DNA from: G020354785 sp964521285
GTDB lineage: Bacteria > Bacteroidota > Bacteroidia > Bacteroidales > UBA10428
Assembly (NCBI GenBank): GCA_964521285.1
Contig: CAZFQS010000007.1
Location: forward strand, 1-64,000
Direction: 5' to 3'
Length of the DNA: 64,000 nt
Part shown: piece by piece, positions 8,989-17,790 of the stretch
Layout: each line of letters starts with the position of its first letter
Numbering within the stretch: the stretch's first letter is position 1
Program-made: the position numbers and the translations under genes
Notes under the pieces: generated by a model
Told to the model about the DNA's origin: nothing
What the model saw: the letters and a program-made list of their open reading frames with translations, nothing else
Databases searched by the model: none

Positions 8989-10416
8989 ATGATTATGAAA
9001 TCAGGGGCAATAATAGAGACATTACCATACAAAGTAAAAGACATTGAACTTGCAGACTTCGGAAGAAAAGAGATAGAGATAGCTGAAAAAGAGATGCCTG
9101 GTTTAATGGCAATAAGAAAGAAATTTAAAGATTCAAGACCATTGGCTGGTGCCAGAATTTCCGGTTCCTTGCATATGACTATCCAGACTGCTGTCCTCAT
9201 AGAGACACTGGTTAAGCTGGGAGCTGAGGTACGTTGGGCAAGTTGTAATATTTTTTCTACACAGGATCATGCTGCAGCAGCCATAGCTAAAGCCGGAATA
9301 CCAGTATTTGCCTGGAAAGGTGAAACCCTGGAGGAATACTGGCGGTGTACGGATCAGGCGCTTACATTTCCGGGTGGCAAAGGGCCCAATCTGGTTGTGG
9401 ATGATGGAGGAGACGCAACCCTGCTTATTCATAAAGGATATCAGGCTGAAAATGATTTCTCAATTCTTGAAGTCAAACCATCAAATCATGAAGAAGGTGT
9501 AATACTTAGTCAATTAAAACAGACGCTTAAGTCAGATCCGGGTAAATGGCACAGGATAGCGCAGGGATGGAAGGGGGTTTCCGAAGAAACAACAACTGGA
9601 GTGCACAGGCTATATCAGATGCAGGAAAAAGGAGAATTATTGGTCCCTGCAATAAATGTTAACGATTCAGTTACTAAATCCAAGTTTGACAATTTGTATG
9701 GCTGCAGGGAATCGCTGGCTGATGGATTAAAAAGGGCTACTGATGTCATGATTGCAGGCAAGGTTGTTGTCGTCCTGGGATATGGTGATGTTGGAAAGGG
9801 CTGTGCAAAGTCTATGAGGGCTTACGGAGCGAGGGTAATTGTTACGGAAATAGATCCGATATGTGCATTGCAGGCTGCAATGGAGGGATTTGAAGTAACA
9901 ACTATGGAGGATGCAATTAAAGAAGGTAATATTTTTGTTACTGCTACAGGTAATAAGGATGTTATGGACATTGGACATATGACCCGGATGAAAGATCAAT
10001 CGATTATATGTAATATAGGACATTTTGATAATGAAATACAGGTAGATAAGCTATACACGTATTCAGGCATTAAAAAAATAAACATTAAGCCACAGGTAGA
10101 TAAGTTTACTTTTCCCGATGGCCATTCGGTATTTCTTCTTGCTGAGGGGAGACTGGTAAATCTGGGATGTGCTACAGGGCATCCATCATTTGTAATGAGT
10201 AACTCTTTTACAAACCAGACACTTGCCCAGATTGATCTGTGGCAAAACGATTATGCTGTCGGAGTATACCGATTACCTAAAAAACTGGATGAAGAAGTAG
10301 CAAGATTACATCTTGAGCATCTTGGAGTTAAATTGACCAGGTTAACAAAAGAACAGGCCGGCTATATAGGTGTACCTGTTGAAGGCCCTTATAAATCAGA
10401 TCATTACCGATACTGA
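8989..10416 (+). CDS. ahcY: Adenosylhomocysteinase
   Basis: This cytoplasmic NAD-dependent enzyme hydrolyses S-adenosylhomocysteine to adenosine and homocysteine, removing the product inhibitor of SAM methyltransferases. The 475-residue sequence shows the substrate domain ([18 protein letters not shown], about 57-74; [12 protein letters not shown], about 87-98) and the NAD-binding GYGDVG at 264-269 followed by [16 protein letters not shown] and the conserved C-terminal KSDHYRY, needed for cofactor binding across subunits, are also present. Two ATGs are possible (8989 and 8995); the difference is two residues. Confidence 0.97.
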   Translation: MIMKSGAIIETLPYKVKDIELADFGRKEIEIAEKEMPGLMAIRKKFKDSRPLAGARISGSLHMTIQTAVLIETLVKLGAEVRWASCNIFSTQDHAAAAIAKAGIPVFAWKGETLEEYWRCTDQALTFPGGKGPNLVVDDGGDATLLIHKGYQAENDFSILEVKPSNHEEGVILSQLKQTLKSDPGKWHRIAQGWKGVSEETTTGVHRLYQMQEKGELLVPAINVNDSVTKSKFDNLYGCRESLADGLKRATDVMIAGKVVVVLGYGDVGKGCAKSMRAYGARVIVTEIDPICALQAAMEGFEVTTMEDAIKEGNIFVTATGNKDVMDIGHMTRMKDQSIICNIGHFDNEIQVDKLYTYSGIKKINIKPQVDKFTFPDGHSVFLLAEGRLVNLGCATGHPSFVMSNSFTNQTLAQIDLWQNDYAVGVYRLPKKLDEEVARLHLEHLGVKLTRLTKEQAGYIGVPVEGPYKSDHYRY

Positions 10417-10471
10417 GCCTGACAATACATTTTATTACTTTAGCGGAACAGGTATTTAGATAATCTGAAAT

Positions 10472-10490
10472 TATAACAGAGTCTGTTATA
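10472..10490. terminator. Small hairpin after ahcY, possible bidirectional terminator
   Basis: TATAACA (10472-10478) pairs with TGTTATA (10484-10490) around a GAGTC loop and is followed by TATTTTC. It sits between ahcY and the convergent lipoprotein gene. The stem is AT-rich and the T-run imperfect, so termination strength is doubtful. Confidence 0.35.
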
Positions 10491-10514
10491 TATTTTCTTC
10501 CTGATTACATTATT

Positions 10515-11036
10515 CTAATTATAAATATATAGAATATTTGTATTGGGATTAAAAGTAGTTCTGAATTGCTTAAGAGGACACCGGGAAACACTTTGTTCTG
10601 TAGGGAATCCTGAATACCATAATTGATACCTGGAACTACATATGGGACATTCAGCGAACATAAAATTATCGATAGTCTCAACAGGGACACTTTCGTCTAC
10701 ATTGTAAGGACATGTTCTGTCATAAGCGAAATACTCATCCTCATTGTTACAATAAATTATTATTCCATTGTTATTATAACCTAATGAAGTCACACCAGCA
10801 GTACTCTTAGTTATTATTAACGATTTCGTTGGAGCAAGATTGAAAAGAATCATATTCAGGGATAAATTTACATAAGTGTCAGGTACAACATCACAGCTTT
10901 CCTTTTCACAATTCAGAGGTAGTATCTGAAAAAGAATTATTAGAAAAAAAATTTTTAACTTTGAATGTCTGTTAATAAATTTCAATGCTTCCTGAATTTT
11001 AATAAAAGTATTGAATTTGACCATAAAACATTTCAT
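10515..11036 (-). CDS. Putative lipoprotein with a degenerate Rieske-like domain
   Basis: The product is up to 173 residues. An N-terminal hydrophobic stretch KIFFLIILFQILPLNC ends in a cysteine that could be a lipidation site, although the lipobox PLNC is not canonical. The C-terminal half has FAYDRTCPYN, then ECPICSSRYQLWYSGFP and RCPLKQF. The spacing resembles a Rieske fold, but the CxH pairs that hold the iron-sulfur cluster are CPYN and CPIC, so both His ligands are missing. The protein may have lost the cluster or bind another metal through Cys. Function is unknown. Its start overlaps the start of the divergent gene at 11011 by 26 nt, so one of the two starts may be wrong. Confidence 0.65.
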   Translation of the reverse strand: MKCFMVKFNTFIKIQEALKFINRHSKLKIFFLIILFQILPLNCEKESCDVVPDTYVNLSLNMILFNLAPTKSLIITKSTAGVTSLGYNNNGIIIYCNNEDEYFAYDRTCPYNVDESVPVETIDNFMFAECPICSSRYQLWYSGFPTEQSVSRCPLKQFRTTFNPNTNILYIYN

Positions 11037-11310
11037 ATTATTATTACTAGCTACAAAATTAACAATTCTTGGATTGCATTCACAAACAAGAAAGATTAGA
11101 GTGGCACAAAAGAATGCTGAAAAAACTGAGCAACTACAAAAAAAATACTATCAGAAAGCCAGAAAATTTATCGTAAAGGAAAGAAGAAAAATGCAGGATA
11201 AAAACACACAAAAGAGAATGGCAGAAGCAAGGAAAAGAGCCCATAAGTTTAACAAGAGACATAATGATATATTTTTTATTAGATTTATAAAAAAAAGAAA
11301 AATAAAATAA
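11011..11310 (+). CDS. Small basic exported protein, unknown function
   Basis: The 99-residue product begins with a TTG start (no ATG is available in frame; an in-frame stop lies at 10993). A hydrophobic N-terminus, HFILLLLATKLTILGLHSQ, looks like a signal peptide with cleavage after the Ser/Gln region. The rest is extremely rich in Lys, Arg and Gln and is likely helical (for example QKKYYQKARKFIVKERRK). No family was recognised. It is 6 nt upstream of the acidic membrane protein at 11317 and probably cotranscribed with it. The opposite charge of the two products is notable. Confidence 0.5.
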   Translation: MNLTIKHFILLLLATKLTILGLHSQTRKIRVAQKNAEKTEQLQKKYYQKARKFIVKERRKMQDKNTQKRMAEARKRAHKFNKRHNDIFFIRFIKKRKIK

Positions 11311-11316
11311 TAAGTC

Positions 11317-11871
11317 ATGGAAGATCTTACAGGATTAATTATTTACATTATATTGGCTATTATAGGTGTACTGGCTGGTATATACAGTAATAAGAACAGA
11401 AAGAAGTCAGTTTTGCCTCGACCTATAGAATCATCGTCAGTTGAAGCGGAACCAGCAGAAAGTTTTGAAAGCGAATATGATCCCTTTGCCGGAATATTTG
11501 AAGAAAAAGTTGAAGAAGAAGATTTAGCAGCTGAAAATGATATAAGGGAAGAAGAATTTGTTGCTGAACAGGATATTAACAAGGAAGAATTAATTATTGG
11601 ACAGGAACCTAAAAAAGAAGATAGTTATAATAAAGGATATGAAGAGGGAGAAGCAGTATTTGATGAAACTAAAAAAGTTTTAATTTCAGATGTAGAATCA
11701 GAAATAACAGCCGGTGAAATTTCAGACACAGAATTAATTAAAGATACATCATTAACTGAAGAGGAAAAGCCCATAATAGCTGAACATGTTGAAACTTCAA
11801 AGAAGAAAGAAAAATTTGATATAAGAAAAGCAGTTATATACTCAGAAATTTTGAAAAGGAGGGAATATTAG
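11317..11871 (+). CDS. Small acidic single-pass membrane protein, unknown function
   Basis: The 184-residue product has one N-terminal transmembrane helix (LTGLIIYIILAIIGVLAGIY, residues about 4-23) and a short basic stop-transfer segment (KNRKK). About 130 residues that follow are very acidic and low-complexity, probably disordered. The C-terminus ends in FDIRKAVIYSEILKRREY. I recall similar tails on small membrane proteins of other Bacteroidetes, which would suggest a conserved interaction peptide. Orientation by the positive-inside rule puts the acidic tail in the cytoplasm. Function unknown. Confidence 0.65.
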   Translation: MEDLTGLIIYIILAIIGVLAGIYSNKNRKKSVLPRPIESSSVEAEPAESFESEYDPFAGIFEEKVEEEDLAAENDIREEEFVAEQDINKEELIIGQEPKKEDSYNKGYEEGEAVFDETKKVLISDVESEITAGEISDTELIKDTSLTEEEKPIIAEHVETSKKKEKFDIRKAVIYSEILKRREY

Positions 11872-11943
11872 AATGATTTTAATAAAATTTATATTCTTAA
11901 ACTCTTTCATTAGGCTTCATTTTTTTTAGTTAAATATTTTCAT

Positions 11944-11951
11944 TAATTTTG
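11944..11951 (+). promoter_or_regulatory. -7 promoter box for greA
   Basis: TAATTTTG matches the TAnnTTTG consensus and lies 75 nt upstream of the greA ATG at 12027. It implies a leader of about 65-70 nt. No clear -33 TTTG was found. Confidence 0.5.
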
Positions 11952-12026
11952 TGTCAATTAAAGAATTCTGAGTTTTCGGGATTCTTTTTTGTTTTTTTAT
12001 ATTTTCTTTTAAACAGAGGTCGTAAT

Positions 12027-12500
12027 ATGACAAATTTCTCATATGTTACCGAAGAAGGTTTAAAGAGGTTGAAAGATGAATTAGATCATTTGTTAAATGT
12101 TGAGCGCCCTGCTATTTCCAAATTAATAGCCGAAGCCAGAGATAAAGGTGATTTATCAGAAAACGCTGAATATACGGCTGCCAAAGAAGCACAGGGGATG
12201 CTTGAGCTGAAAATATCAAAGCTTCAGGATATGCTGCTCAATTCGAGGATTATTGACAAGTCAAAAATTGATACTTCCAAAATTCAGATATTAAATAAAG
12301 TAAAGATTAAAAATAAACTTAACAATAAAGTAATGGAGTATACCATAGTATCTGAAAGTGAAGCTAATTTAAAAAAGGGTAAAATATCGTTTAGTACTCC
12401 TATAGCCAAAGGATTGATAGGTAAAAAAGTCGGCGATATTGTTGAGATTAATGTTCCCTCCGGGACTATTCCATTTGAAATTATTGAAATTTCAAGATAA
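12027..12500 (+). CDS. greA: Transcription elongation factor GreA
   Basis: GreA rescues backtracked RNA polymerase by stimulating cleavage of the extruded transcript. With the ATG at 12027 the protein has 157 residues, the family's normal size. It opens with the typical YVTEEGLKRLKDELDHL coiled-coil. The acidic catalytic tip of the coiled coil is in RDKGDLSENAEYTAAKE (about residues 36-52). The C-terminal FKBP-like domain contains PIAKGLIGKKVGDIVEI. An upstream in-frame TTG-type start at 11949 would fall inside the promoter box and is rejected. Confidence 0.96.
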   Translation: MTNFSYVTEEGLKRLKDELDHLLNVERPAISKLIAEARDKGDLSENAEYTAAKEAQGMLELKISKLQDMLLNSRIIDKSKIDTSKIQILNKVKIKNKLNNKVMEYTIVSESEANLKKGKISFSTPIAKGLIGKKVGDIVEINVPSGTIPFEIIEISR

Positions 12501-12582
12501 ATTATAATTCTTATTTTCTTTTTGCCTGTATTTTCAAAGTCTCGTTCGCTTAATATACATAATTTTAAATTAATTTTTAAAA

Positions 12583-12975
12583 ATGGCCACTATCTTCACC
12601 AGGATAATTAAAGGAGAAATCCCTTGCTATAAAATAGCTGAAGATGATAATTTTTTGGCTTTTTTAGATATAAATCCACTCGCTAAAGGACACACCCTAG
12701 TTGTTCCCAAGAAAGAGGTGGACTATCTTTTTGACCTGGATGATAATTTGCTGGCAGGCTTAAATGTTTTTGCAAAAAAGGTAGCAAAAGCAATTGACAA
12801 AGTTATCGATTGTAAAAGAGTTGGGGTAGCTGTTCTGGGACTCGAAGTTCCGCATGCACATGTTCACCTGATACCGATAAATGGCTTATATGACATCGAT
12901 TTTTCAAAACCCAAGCTTAAATTGAACGACAAAGAATTTAAGGAGATTGCTGAAATGATAAAAGCAGCGCTTTGA
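12583..12975 (+). CDS. HIT family protein (histidine-triad hydrolase)
   Basis: This 130-residue protein begins TIFTRIIKGEIPCYKIAEDD and carries the histidine triad HAHVHLIPI near residues 95-103. Both are typical of the HinT/PKCI branch of the superfamily, which hydrolyses nucleoside phosphoramidates and related AMP conjugates. The catalytic nucleophile is the middle His of the triad. It is in the cytoplasm. The gene follows greA by 82 nt on the same strand and is convergent with ruvC. Confidence 0.92.
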   Translation: MATIFTRIIKGEIPCYKIAEDDNFLAFLDINPLAKGHTLVVPKKEVDYLFDLDDNLLAGLNVFAKKVAKAIDKVIDCKRVGVAVLGLEVPHAHVHLIPINGLYDIDFSKPKLKLNDKEFKEIAEMIKAAL

Positions 12976-13002
12976 GATAAAGTTACCGGACAATCATAAA
13001 TT

Positions 13003-13554
13003 CTATTTTATTCTTCCCGGATTCTTCCTGATAAACTCATTCCAGCTTTTATAACTATTTGAACCAGCTGACAGGTTTTTCTGATAAAAATGACATAGTG
13101 CAACTGCCAGTCCGTCAGTTGCATCAAGTTTTTTGGGGATCTTATCAATTTTAAATATGCTTTGTAATAAGGATGCTACCTGTTCTTTTGAAGCGTTACC
13201 ATGACCGGTTATTGAAAGTTTGATCTTTCTTGGGGCATACTCAAATATAGGAATTGAGCGATTCAATGCTGCAGTAATTGCTGCACCCTGAGCCCTTCCA
13301 AGAAGCAGCATCGATTGAACGTTCCTGCCATAGAATGGGGCTTCAATAGCAAGCTCATCAGGATGATACTGATCAATAAGTTGTGTTGTTCTTTCATACA
13401 ATTTCTTTAATTTGATATAATGATCAGTAAATTTATTTAGTTCAATAATACCGAGGCAAACAAGTAAAGGCCGGGAATCAATTATCTTTATTATTCCATA
13501 ACCCATTATGTTAGTTCCGGGGTCGATTCCTAATATTATTCTTTCAGTACTCAA
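13003..13554 (-). CDS. ruvC: Crossover junction endodeoxyribonuclease RuvC
   Basis: RuvC resolves Holliday junctions together with RuvAB. The 183-residue product has the family signature ILGIDPGTNIMGYG with catalytic D11, EAPFYGRNVQS with E71, and the acidic KLDATDGLAVALCH block near residues 138-151. Length is normal. It is followed 16 nt upstream (on its own strand) by the S41 lipoprotein gene, so ruvC may be the last gene of a three-gene leftward operon with that gene and the EamA permease. Confidence 0.96.
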   Translation of the reverse strand: MSTERIILGIDPGTNIMGYGIIKIIDSRPLLVCLGIIELNKFTDHYIKLKKLYERTTQLIDQYHPDELAIEAPFYGRNVQSMLLLGRAQGAAITAALNRSIPIFEYAPRKIKLSITGHGNASKEQVASLLQSIFKIDKIPKKLDATDGLAVALCHFYQKNLSAGSNSYKSWNEFIRKNPGRIK

Positions 13555-13570
13555 TACAGGAAATATTGGA

Positions 13571-14845
13571 TTAATATGCTCTTAAAAATTTATTTATCTG
13601 CCTGTCTGTTTCCAGTAAATATGCACCTCTGGTAGATTTTTTCCTGGATACAGAAGGTGCTCCGGTTTCCATAATATTTAAAGTCTCCTCAAGACAGTCT
13701 TCCTGAGGATCGCCAAAATCTCTTGTTATATCATCTTCCGAATATGAATCCGGAACAAGACCATCATAAAAATCACCTTCATCATTACCATTAGTAAATT
13801 TAAAGCATACAGGTAATATCACATAATTGTAGTTTGTAAAAGGAAGTGCATACATGCCTACCGGTTTCCCGTGTGTATTATTACCTACCAGGATAACGTC
13901 CATGTATGGTTCCAGTCCGTTAATTAATAATTCACTGGCAGATGCGGTTGAATTTGTTCCAATAAAAAATATCCTTTCCAAATCAAATCCGTTTTCGTTA
14001 TATGGTACATTAATAACTGTATCCAAATCAGGATACTTATTGTTATGGAGAAATTTTACAAAGACCCTGTCAGAATATTTATTTCCGGCTATCCAGCCGG
14101 CCAGATACTCTGCAACAGACACACTGCCTCCGGAATTATATCTAAGGTCTATAATAAGTTCATCTATATTATTGTTTTTAAATTCTGTAAAAACATTATC
14201 GATTTCTGATATTGCTGCGGATATAAAATCCTGAAATACAATGTAACCAATAAGTTTATTATTGCCGGATATTATCTCATGGTACAATACAGGAGTAATA
14301 TCCAGTGCCTCTTTAATAAGATACAGGGTTATGTATTCACCTTCTGAATTTATAAATTCGAACTTATTTCTTATACCAATTTCCCGGGGGCCTATCAGTT
14401 CCCCTAAGTTGTCCCTGGTGATAACAACATCATTTATCTTATCAACAATCCAGCCTCTCCTGATTCCCTGTTTAAAAGCCTCAGTAGATGTATAGATAAA
14501 AGAAATTCTAATTCTGTCTGAGCTGTCTGTGCCTAAAAGTAAACCATGACCTATCATTTCTCCTTCTTCAAAGTATTGCAGGTATTCGTCTTTAGGCATT
14601 ACATAACTCCATTTGTCCAAAGGCTTATATTTTAAATAATCCATCAGTTCATACGGGGTTTCAAAAGAACTTATATCAGCATCCGGTACATACTCATACC
14701 ACAGATAAATATCTCGCATTACTTTGTAAATCTCGCTATTAACTATAAACTCGTCACTAATGTCATCCTTTGAACACAAGTGGAAGAAAAAGAATACGAC
14801 GGCAGCTAAAAAGTAAAATAAAATATTTCTTTTAAAAAATCTCAT
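13571..14845 (-). CDS. S41 family peptidase, predicted lipoprotein
   Basis: The 424-residue product begins with a signal sequence RNILFYFLAAVVFFFFHLC, whose Cys at about residue 24 is a possible lipidation site. A PDZ-like region follows (about 95-180: GLLLGTDSSDRIRISFIY...GIRRGWIVDKIND). The C-terminal tail-protease core has the catalytic Ser302 in TASASELL and the general-base Lys327 in HGKPVG, spaced 25 residues apart as in known C-terminal processing peptidases. It is probably periplasmic and attached to a membrane. The substrate is unknown. It overlaps the EamA gene by 4 nt, which indicates cotranscription. Confidence 0.88.
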   Translation of the reverse strand: MRFFKRNILFYFLAAVVFFFFHLCSKDDISDEFIVNSEIYKVMRDIYLWYEYVPDADISSFETPYELMDYLKYKPLDKWSYVMPKDEYLQYFEEGEMIGHGLLLGTDSSDRIRISFIYTSTEAFKQGIRRGWIVDKINDVVITRDNLGELIGPREIGIRNKFEFINSEGEYITLYLIKEALDITPVLYHEIISGNNKLIGYIVFQDFISAAISEIDNVFTEFKNNNIDELIIDLRYNSGGSVSVAEYLAGWIAGNKYSDRVFVKFLHNNKYPDLDTVINVPYNENGFDLERIFFIGTNSTASASELLINGLEPYMDVILVGNNTHGKPVGMYALPFTNYNYVILPVCFKFTNGNDEGDFYDGLVPDSYSEDDITRDFGDPQEDCLEETLNIMETGAPSVSRKKSTRGAYLLETDRQINKFLRAY

Positions 14846-15732
14846 TTCTGGCGTATTTGTTGAATTATTATACCCAAAACTATTAAAATTAATCCAATAA
14901 TGGATGTAAAAAATATATCTTCCTTAAGTACAAAGTGTATTAGAATTAGTGATAAAAAAGGAGTTATATAAATTAAATTAGATACTCTTTCAGTTGATTT
15001 AGACAATTGTAATGCTTTAAGCCAGAATACAAAAGTTATACCCATTTCAAAAATACCTGTATATATTGCTGCATAGAAACTTACGGTAACCTTAAAATTG
15101 AAATCCGAAAAAATCATACATGTAATGACAATATATATTCCTGAGAATAAAAAGTTAAAGAAGAGTTTGATTTCATCATCTCTTTTATCTTTGATATTAA
15201 GAATCCAGAATAACGACCAGATTACCGAGGATATTAAGGCCAGAAATATACCAAACGGTTCAATAATTTTGTAACTGATTAAATTCCCCTGAGCCGAGAT
15301 AAAAAAAACACCTGCAAAGCTTACAAGTATAGCCAGTATGTTTTTAATTGATATTTTTTGTCCTAATAAGGGAATTGACAATATAGTCAAAACAACAGGC
15401 CACGTAAAGTTCAGTGGTTGAGCGATTTGTGCAGGTAATAGCGAGTAGGCTTTGAATAAAATAATATAATACAGATAAGGATTTAAAAATCCCAACAGAA
15501 CAGACCTGGAATGATATCTTATATTGTAATTAAAAATTTTATGGAATTTGCCAGTTGAAATTACTACGAAAAATGTAACCAAAATAGCTGTAAGATTAGC
15601 TATTAGTAATAAATGCAGAAAATTTAGATTATTTAAAGCAATTTTGAAAGCTGAGGCTACAGTTGACCAGAAAAGAATTGTCAGTAATGCAAAAGCATAT
15701 GCTTTCCCGGGATTTTTTCTGTTATCCATCAA
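14842..15732 (-). CDS. EamA/DMT superfamily permease
   Basis: This 296-residue membrane protein has about ten hydrophobic helices in two homologous halves. Examples are AYAFALLTILFWSTVASAFK at the N-terminus and FSGIYIVITCMIF, TGIFEMGITFVFWLKALQL and ITPFLSLILIHFVL in the second half. That layout is the EamA (drug/metabolite transporter) family. The FEMGITFVFWLKAL segment matches the conserved second EamA repeat. The substrate cannot be predicted. First gene of the leftward set with the S41 lipoprotein and ruvC. The 277-nt gap to its right is AT-rich, and no element was recognised there. Confidence 0.88.
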   Translation of the reverse strand: MMDNRKNPGKAYAFALLTILFWSTVASAFKIALNNLNFLHLLLIANLTAILVTFFVVISTGKFHKIFNYNIRYHSRSVLLGFLNPYLYYIILFKAYSLLPAQIAQPLNFTWPVVLTILSIPLLGQKISIKNILAILVSFAGVFFISAQGNLISYKIIEPFGIFLALISSVIWSLFWILNIKDKRDDEIKLFFNFLFSGIYIVITCMIFSDFNFKVTVSFYAAIYTGIFEMGITFVFWLKALQLSKSTERVSNLIYITPFLSLILIHFVLKEDIFFTSIIGLILIVLGIIIQQIRQK

Positions 15733-16009
15733 TTATTTATTGATAATAATAATGAATTAATATCATTTTAATTTAATTTTATAAAAAAATTCTAAAATAT
15801 ATATAGAATTATAAACATCTTATATTAATATGTTTTGCTAATAACTTATATTAAGTTATAGGATAAAGGGGATATATAGATTAATAATGATTACTTTTTT
15901 ATTAGAACAACGTGAAAATCAATTAATTTTTTTATTTTAATAAAATTATTATTCAATAATATTAAATATTTTAATTTACATATTATTGAAAAAAACTAAT
16001 CAAAATAAT

Positions 16010-17785
16010 ATGAATAAAAAGGTTTTTATGCTTCTTAACGCATATTTTATGATTTTTATTACTCTTCTTGCACAAGAGCCAATAAAACATGCAAAAAAGG
16101 TGTTTATATCTCCTGCTGGCAGAATTTATATTCAAAAATACCTGCCGGTTTATTTAAGAATAGCTACTTCTCCCGATGAGGATGCCAAAAGCTATCTATT
16201 AAAAAGTGAGGTGACAACCAAATATTCAAATCCCATGTATTTTGATACTGAGGGGTATAATACTGTACGTTCTCCGTGGTGTGTTGACACTTTTACCAAA
16301 AAGCCAGTTTATCCTAAGCAGGATATTATTTATGAAGTATATGCTGATGGATATCCCCCCAGATCAAAATTAAAATATGAAGGAACAAGTCAATACGTTA
16401 AAGATGGCAGAAAATATTTCGGGGGAGGTATAGAAATAATTATTACAGCGATTGATGCATTATCTGGTGTTGATAAGATATATTATTCAATAAATAATGA
16501 GAATTATAAACCTTATTCCGGTAGCATATCTGTTAGTGATGAGGGAGAATACACTTTAAAGTATTATTCGGTGGATAATGTTGGTAATGTTGAGGAAATG
16601 AAAACTGAATTCTTTATTATAGACATCACCTATCCCCAAACAGAATATGAAATTGATGGCATGACAAATGAGAATTATATATCGCCCGATGCCAGGATAA
16701 TTTTAAAGAGCACAGATAGTCTTTCAGGAGTAAAAGATATTTTCTATCAAATAAATAATGGCCCTGTTATAAAGTATAGTACTCCTATACCTGTAAATAT
16801 ACTGGGTTCTGAATCAGGAAATATTTCTTTTTATAGTGTTGACAATATAGGGAACCAGGAAAATAAAAAGGTAATTGGCAGCTTTCCATCAAAAACTGGT
16901 TCGGGTGAAAGTACAGAGGATCATGAAGTAGTTTTCGAATTTTATATTGACAACAAACCTCCTGAGCTTACACTAAATTTAGAGGGGGTTAAATACCAGG
17001 GTAAATATCTCTATATATCTCCCAGCACTAAAATAAAATTAACTGCTACAGATGATAAGTCAGGTGTTGATAAGATTAAGTTCAGCATTAACTCGTCCGG
17101 TATGTTAAAAGATTATAATGAACCTTTTAATATTGATTATGGCGGATTACAGTCTATTTATTATACTGCAATTGATTTTGTGGGTAACTGGACCCCACTT
17201 AACACCCATAAGGTGTTTGTTGATATGAATACTCCAAATACAAGTTTCAATCTTTCAGGATTAAATTTCTTTAACAGAGATACATTATATATAACATCAG
17301 ACACAAAAATATTAATAGATAACTATGATAATGAATCCGGGACCAAAAATGTTTATTATAAAATAAATAATGAAGAATTTAAAGAATATTCTTCACCCTT
17401 TTTAATTGATAAGGAAGGATTTCATAACATCACATATTATGGAACAGATAATGTGAATAATGAAGAAGAACACAAGGCTAAAGGTGTATTTATTGATGCT
17501 ACACCACCGGTGATTCATTATCAATTTAATGTAGCACCTATTGGTTCCAAAATAATCAGGGATGAAGAATATACAGTTTATCCTACAAACGCGATAATAT
17601 ATCTCGGTTCTACTGATTATGCTTCCGGGGGTAAAAGAATTGAGTACATTATCAATAATAGTCCTGTAAAAACGGAATTGCCCATTAGAAATTTTAAACC
17701 GGGTAATTATCTTATTGATATTTTTGCATACGACGAATTGGATAACCGGCAGGTAAGCAAGCTTAAATTTTCTATTGAAAATTAA
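16010..17785 (+). CDS. Secreted protein with tandem OmpL47-like Ig-type repeats
   Basis: With the ATG at 16010 the product has 591 residues, starting with the signal peptide KKVFMLLNAYFMIFITLLAQ. After an N-terminal segment of about 125 residues there are about five repeats of about 100 residues. Each has the pattern A/STDxxSGVxxIxYxINN, then a short Y.xP segment, then GxxxIxYYxxDNVGNxE. This is the OmpL47-type repeat first seen in Leptospira surface proteins, which adopts an Ig-like beta-sandwich. No type IX C-terminal sorting domain is visible. It lies 5 nt before the YfiR-like gene and is surely cotranscribed. An upstream TTG at 15986 is a less likely start because it would put charged residues ahead of the signal peptide. 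Confidence 0.8.
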   Translation: MNKKVFMLLNAYFMIFITLLAQEPIKHAKKVFISPAGRIYIQKYLPVYLRIATSPDEDAKSYLLKSEVTTKYSNPMYFDTEGYNTVRSPWCVDTFTKKPVYPKQDIIYEVYADGYPPRSKLKYEGTSQYVKDGRKYFGGGIEIIITAIDALSGVDKIYYSINNENYKPYSGSISVSDEGEYTLKYYSVDNVGNVEEMKTEFFIIDITYPQTEYEIDGMTNENYISPDARIILKSTDSLSGVKDIFYQINNGPVIKYSTPIPVNILGSESGNISFYSVDNIGNQENKKVIGSFPSKTGSGESTEDHEVVFEFYIDNKPPELTLNLEGVKYQGKYLYISPSTKIKLTATDDKSGVDKIKFSINSSGMLKDYNEPFNIDYGGLQSIYYTAIDFVGNWTPLNTHKVFVDMNTPNTSFNLSGLNFFNRDTLYITSDTKILIDNYDNESGTKNVYYKINNEEFKEYSSPFLIDKEGFHNITYYGTDNVNNEEEHKAKGVFIDATPPVIHYQFNVAPIGSKIIRDEEYTVYPTNAIIYLGSTDYASGGKRIEYIINNSPVKTELPIRNFKPGNYLIDIFAYDELDNRQVSKLKFSIEN

Positions 17786-17790
17786 ACCGG

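Noticed and set aside
16400..17780. Repeats in the OmpL47-like gene considered as DNA tandem repeats
   Set aside because: Similarity is at the protein level only; the DNA units are too diverged to be a DNA repeat.
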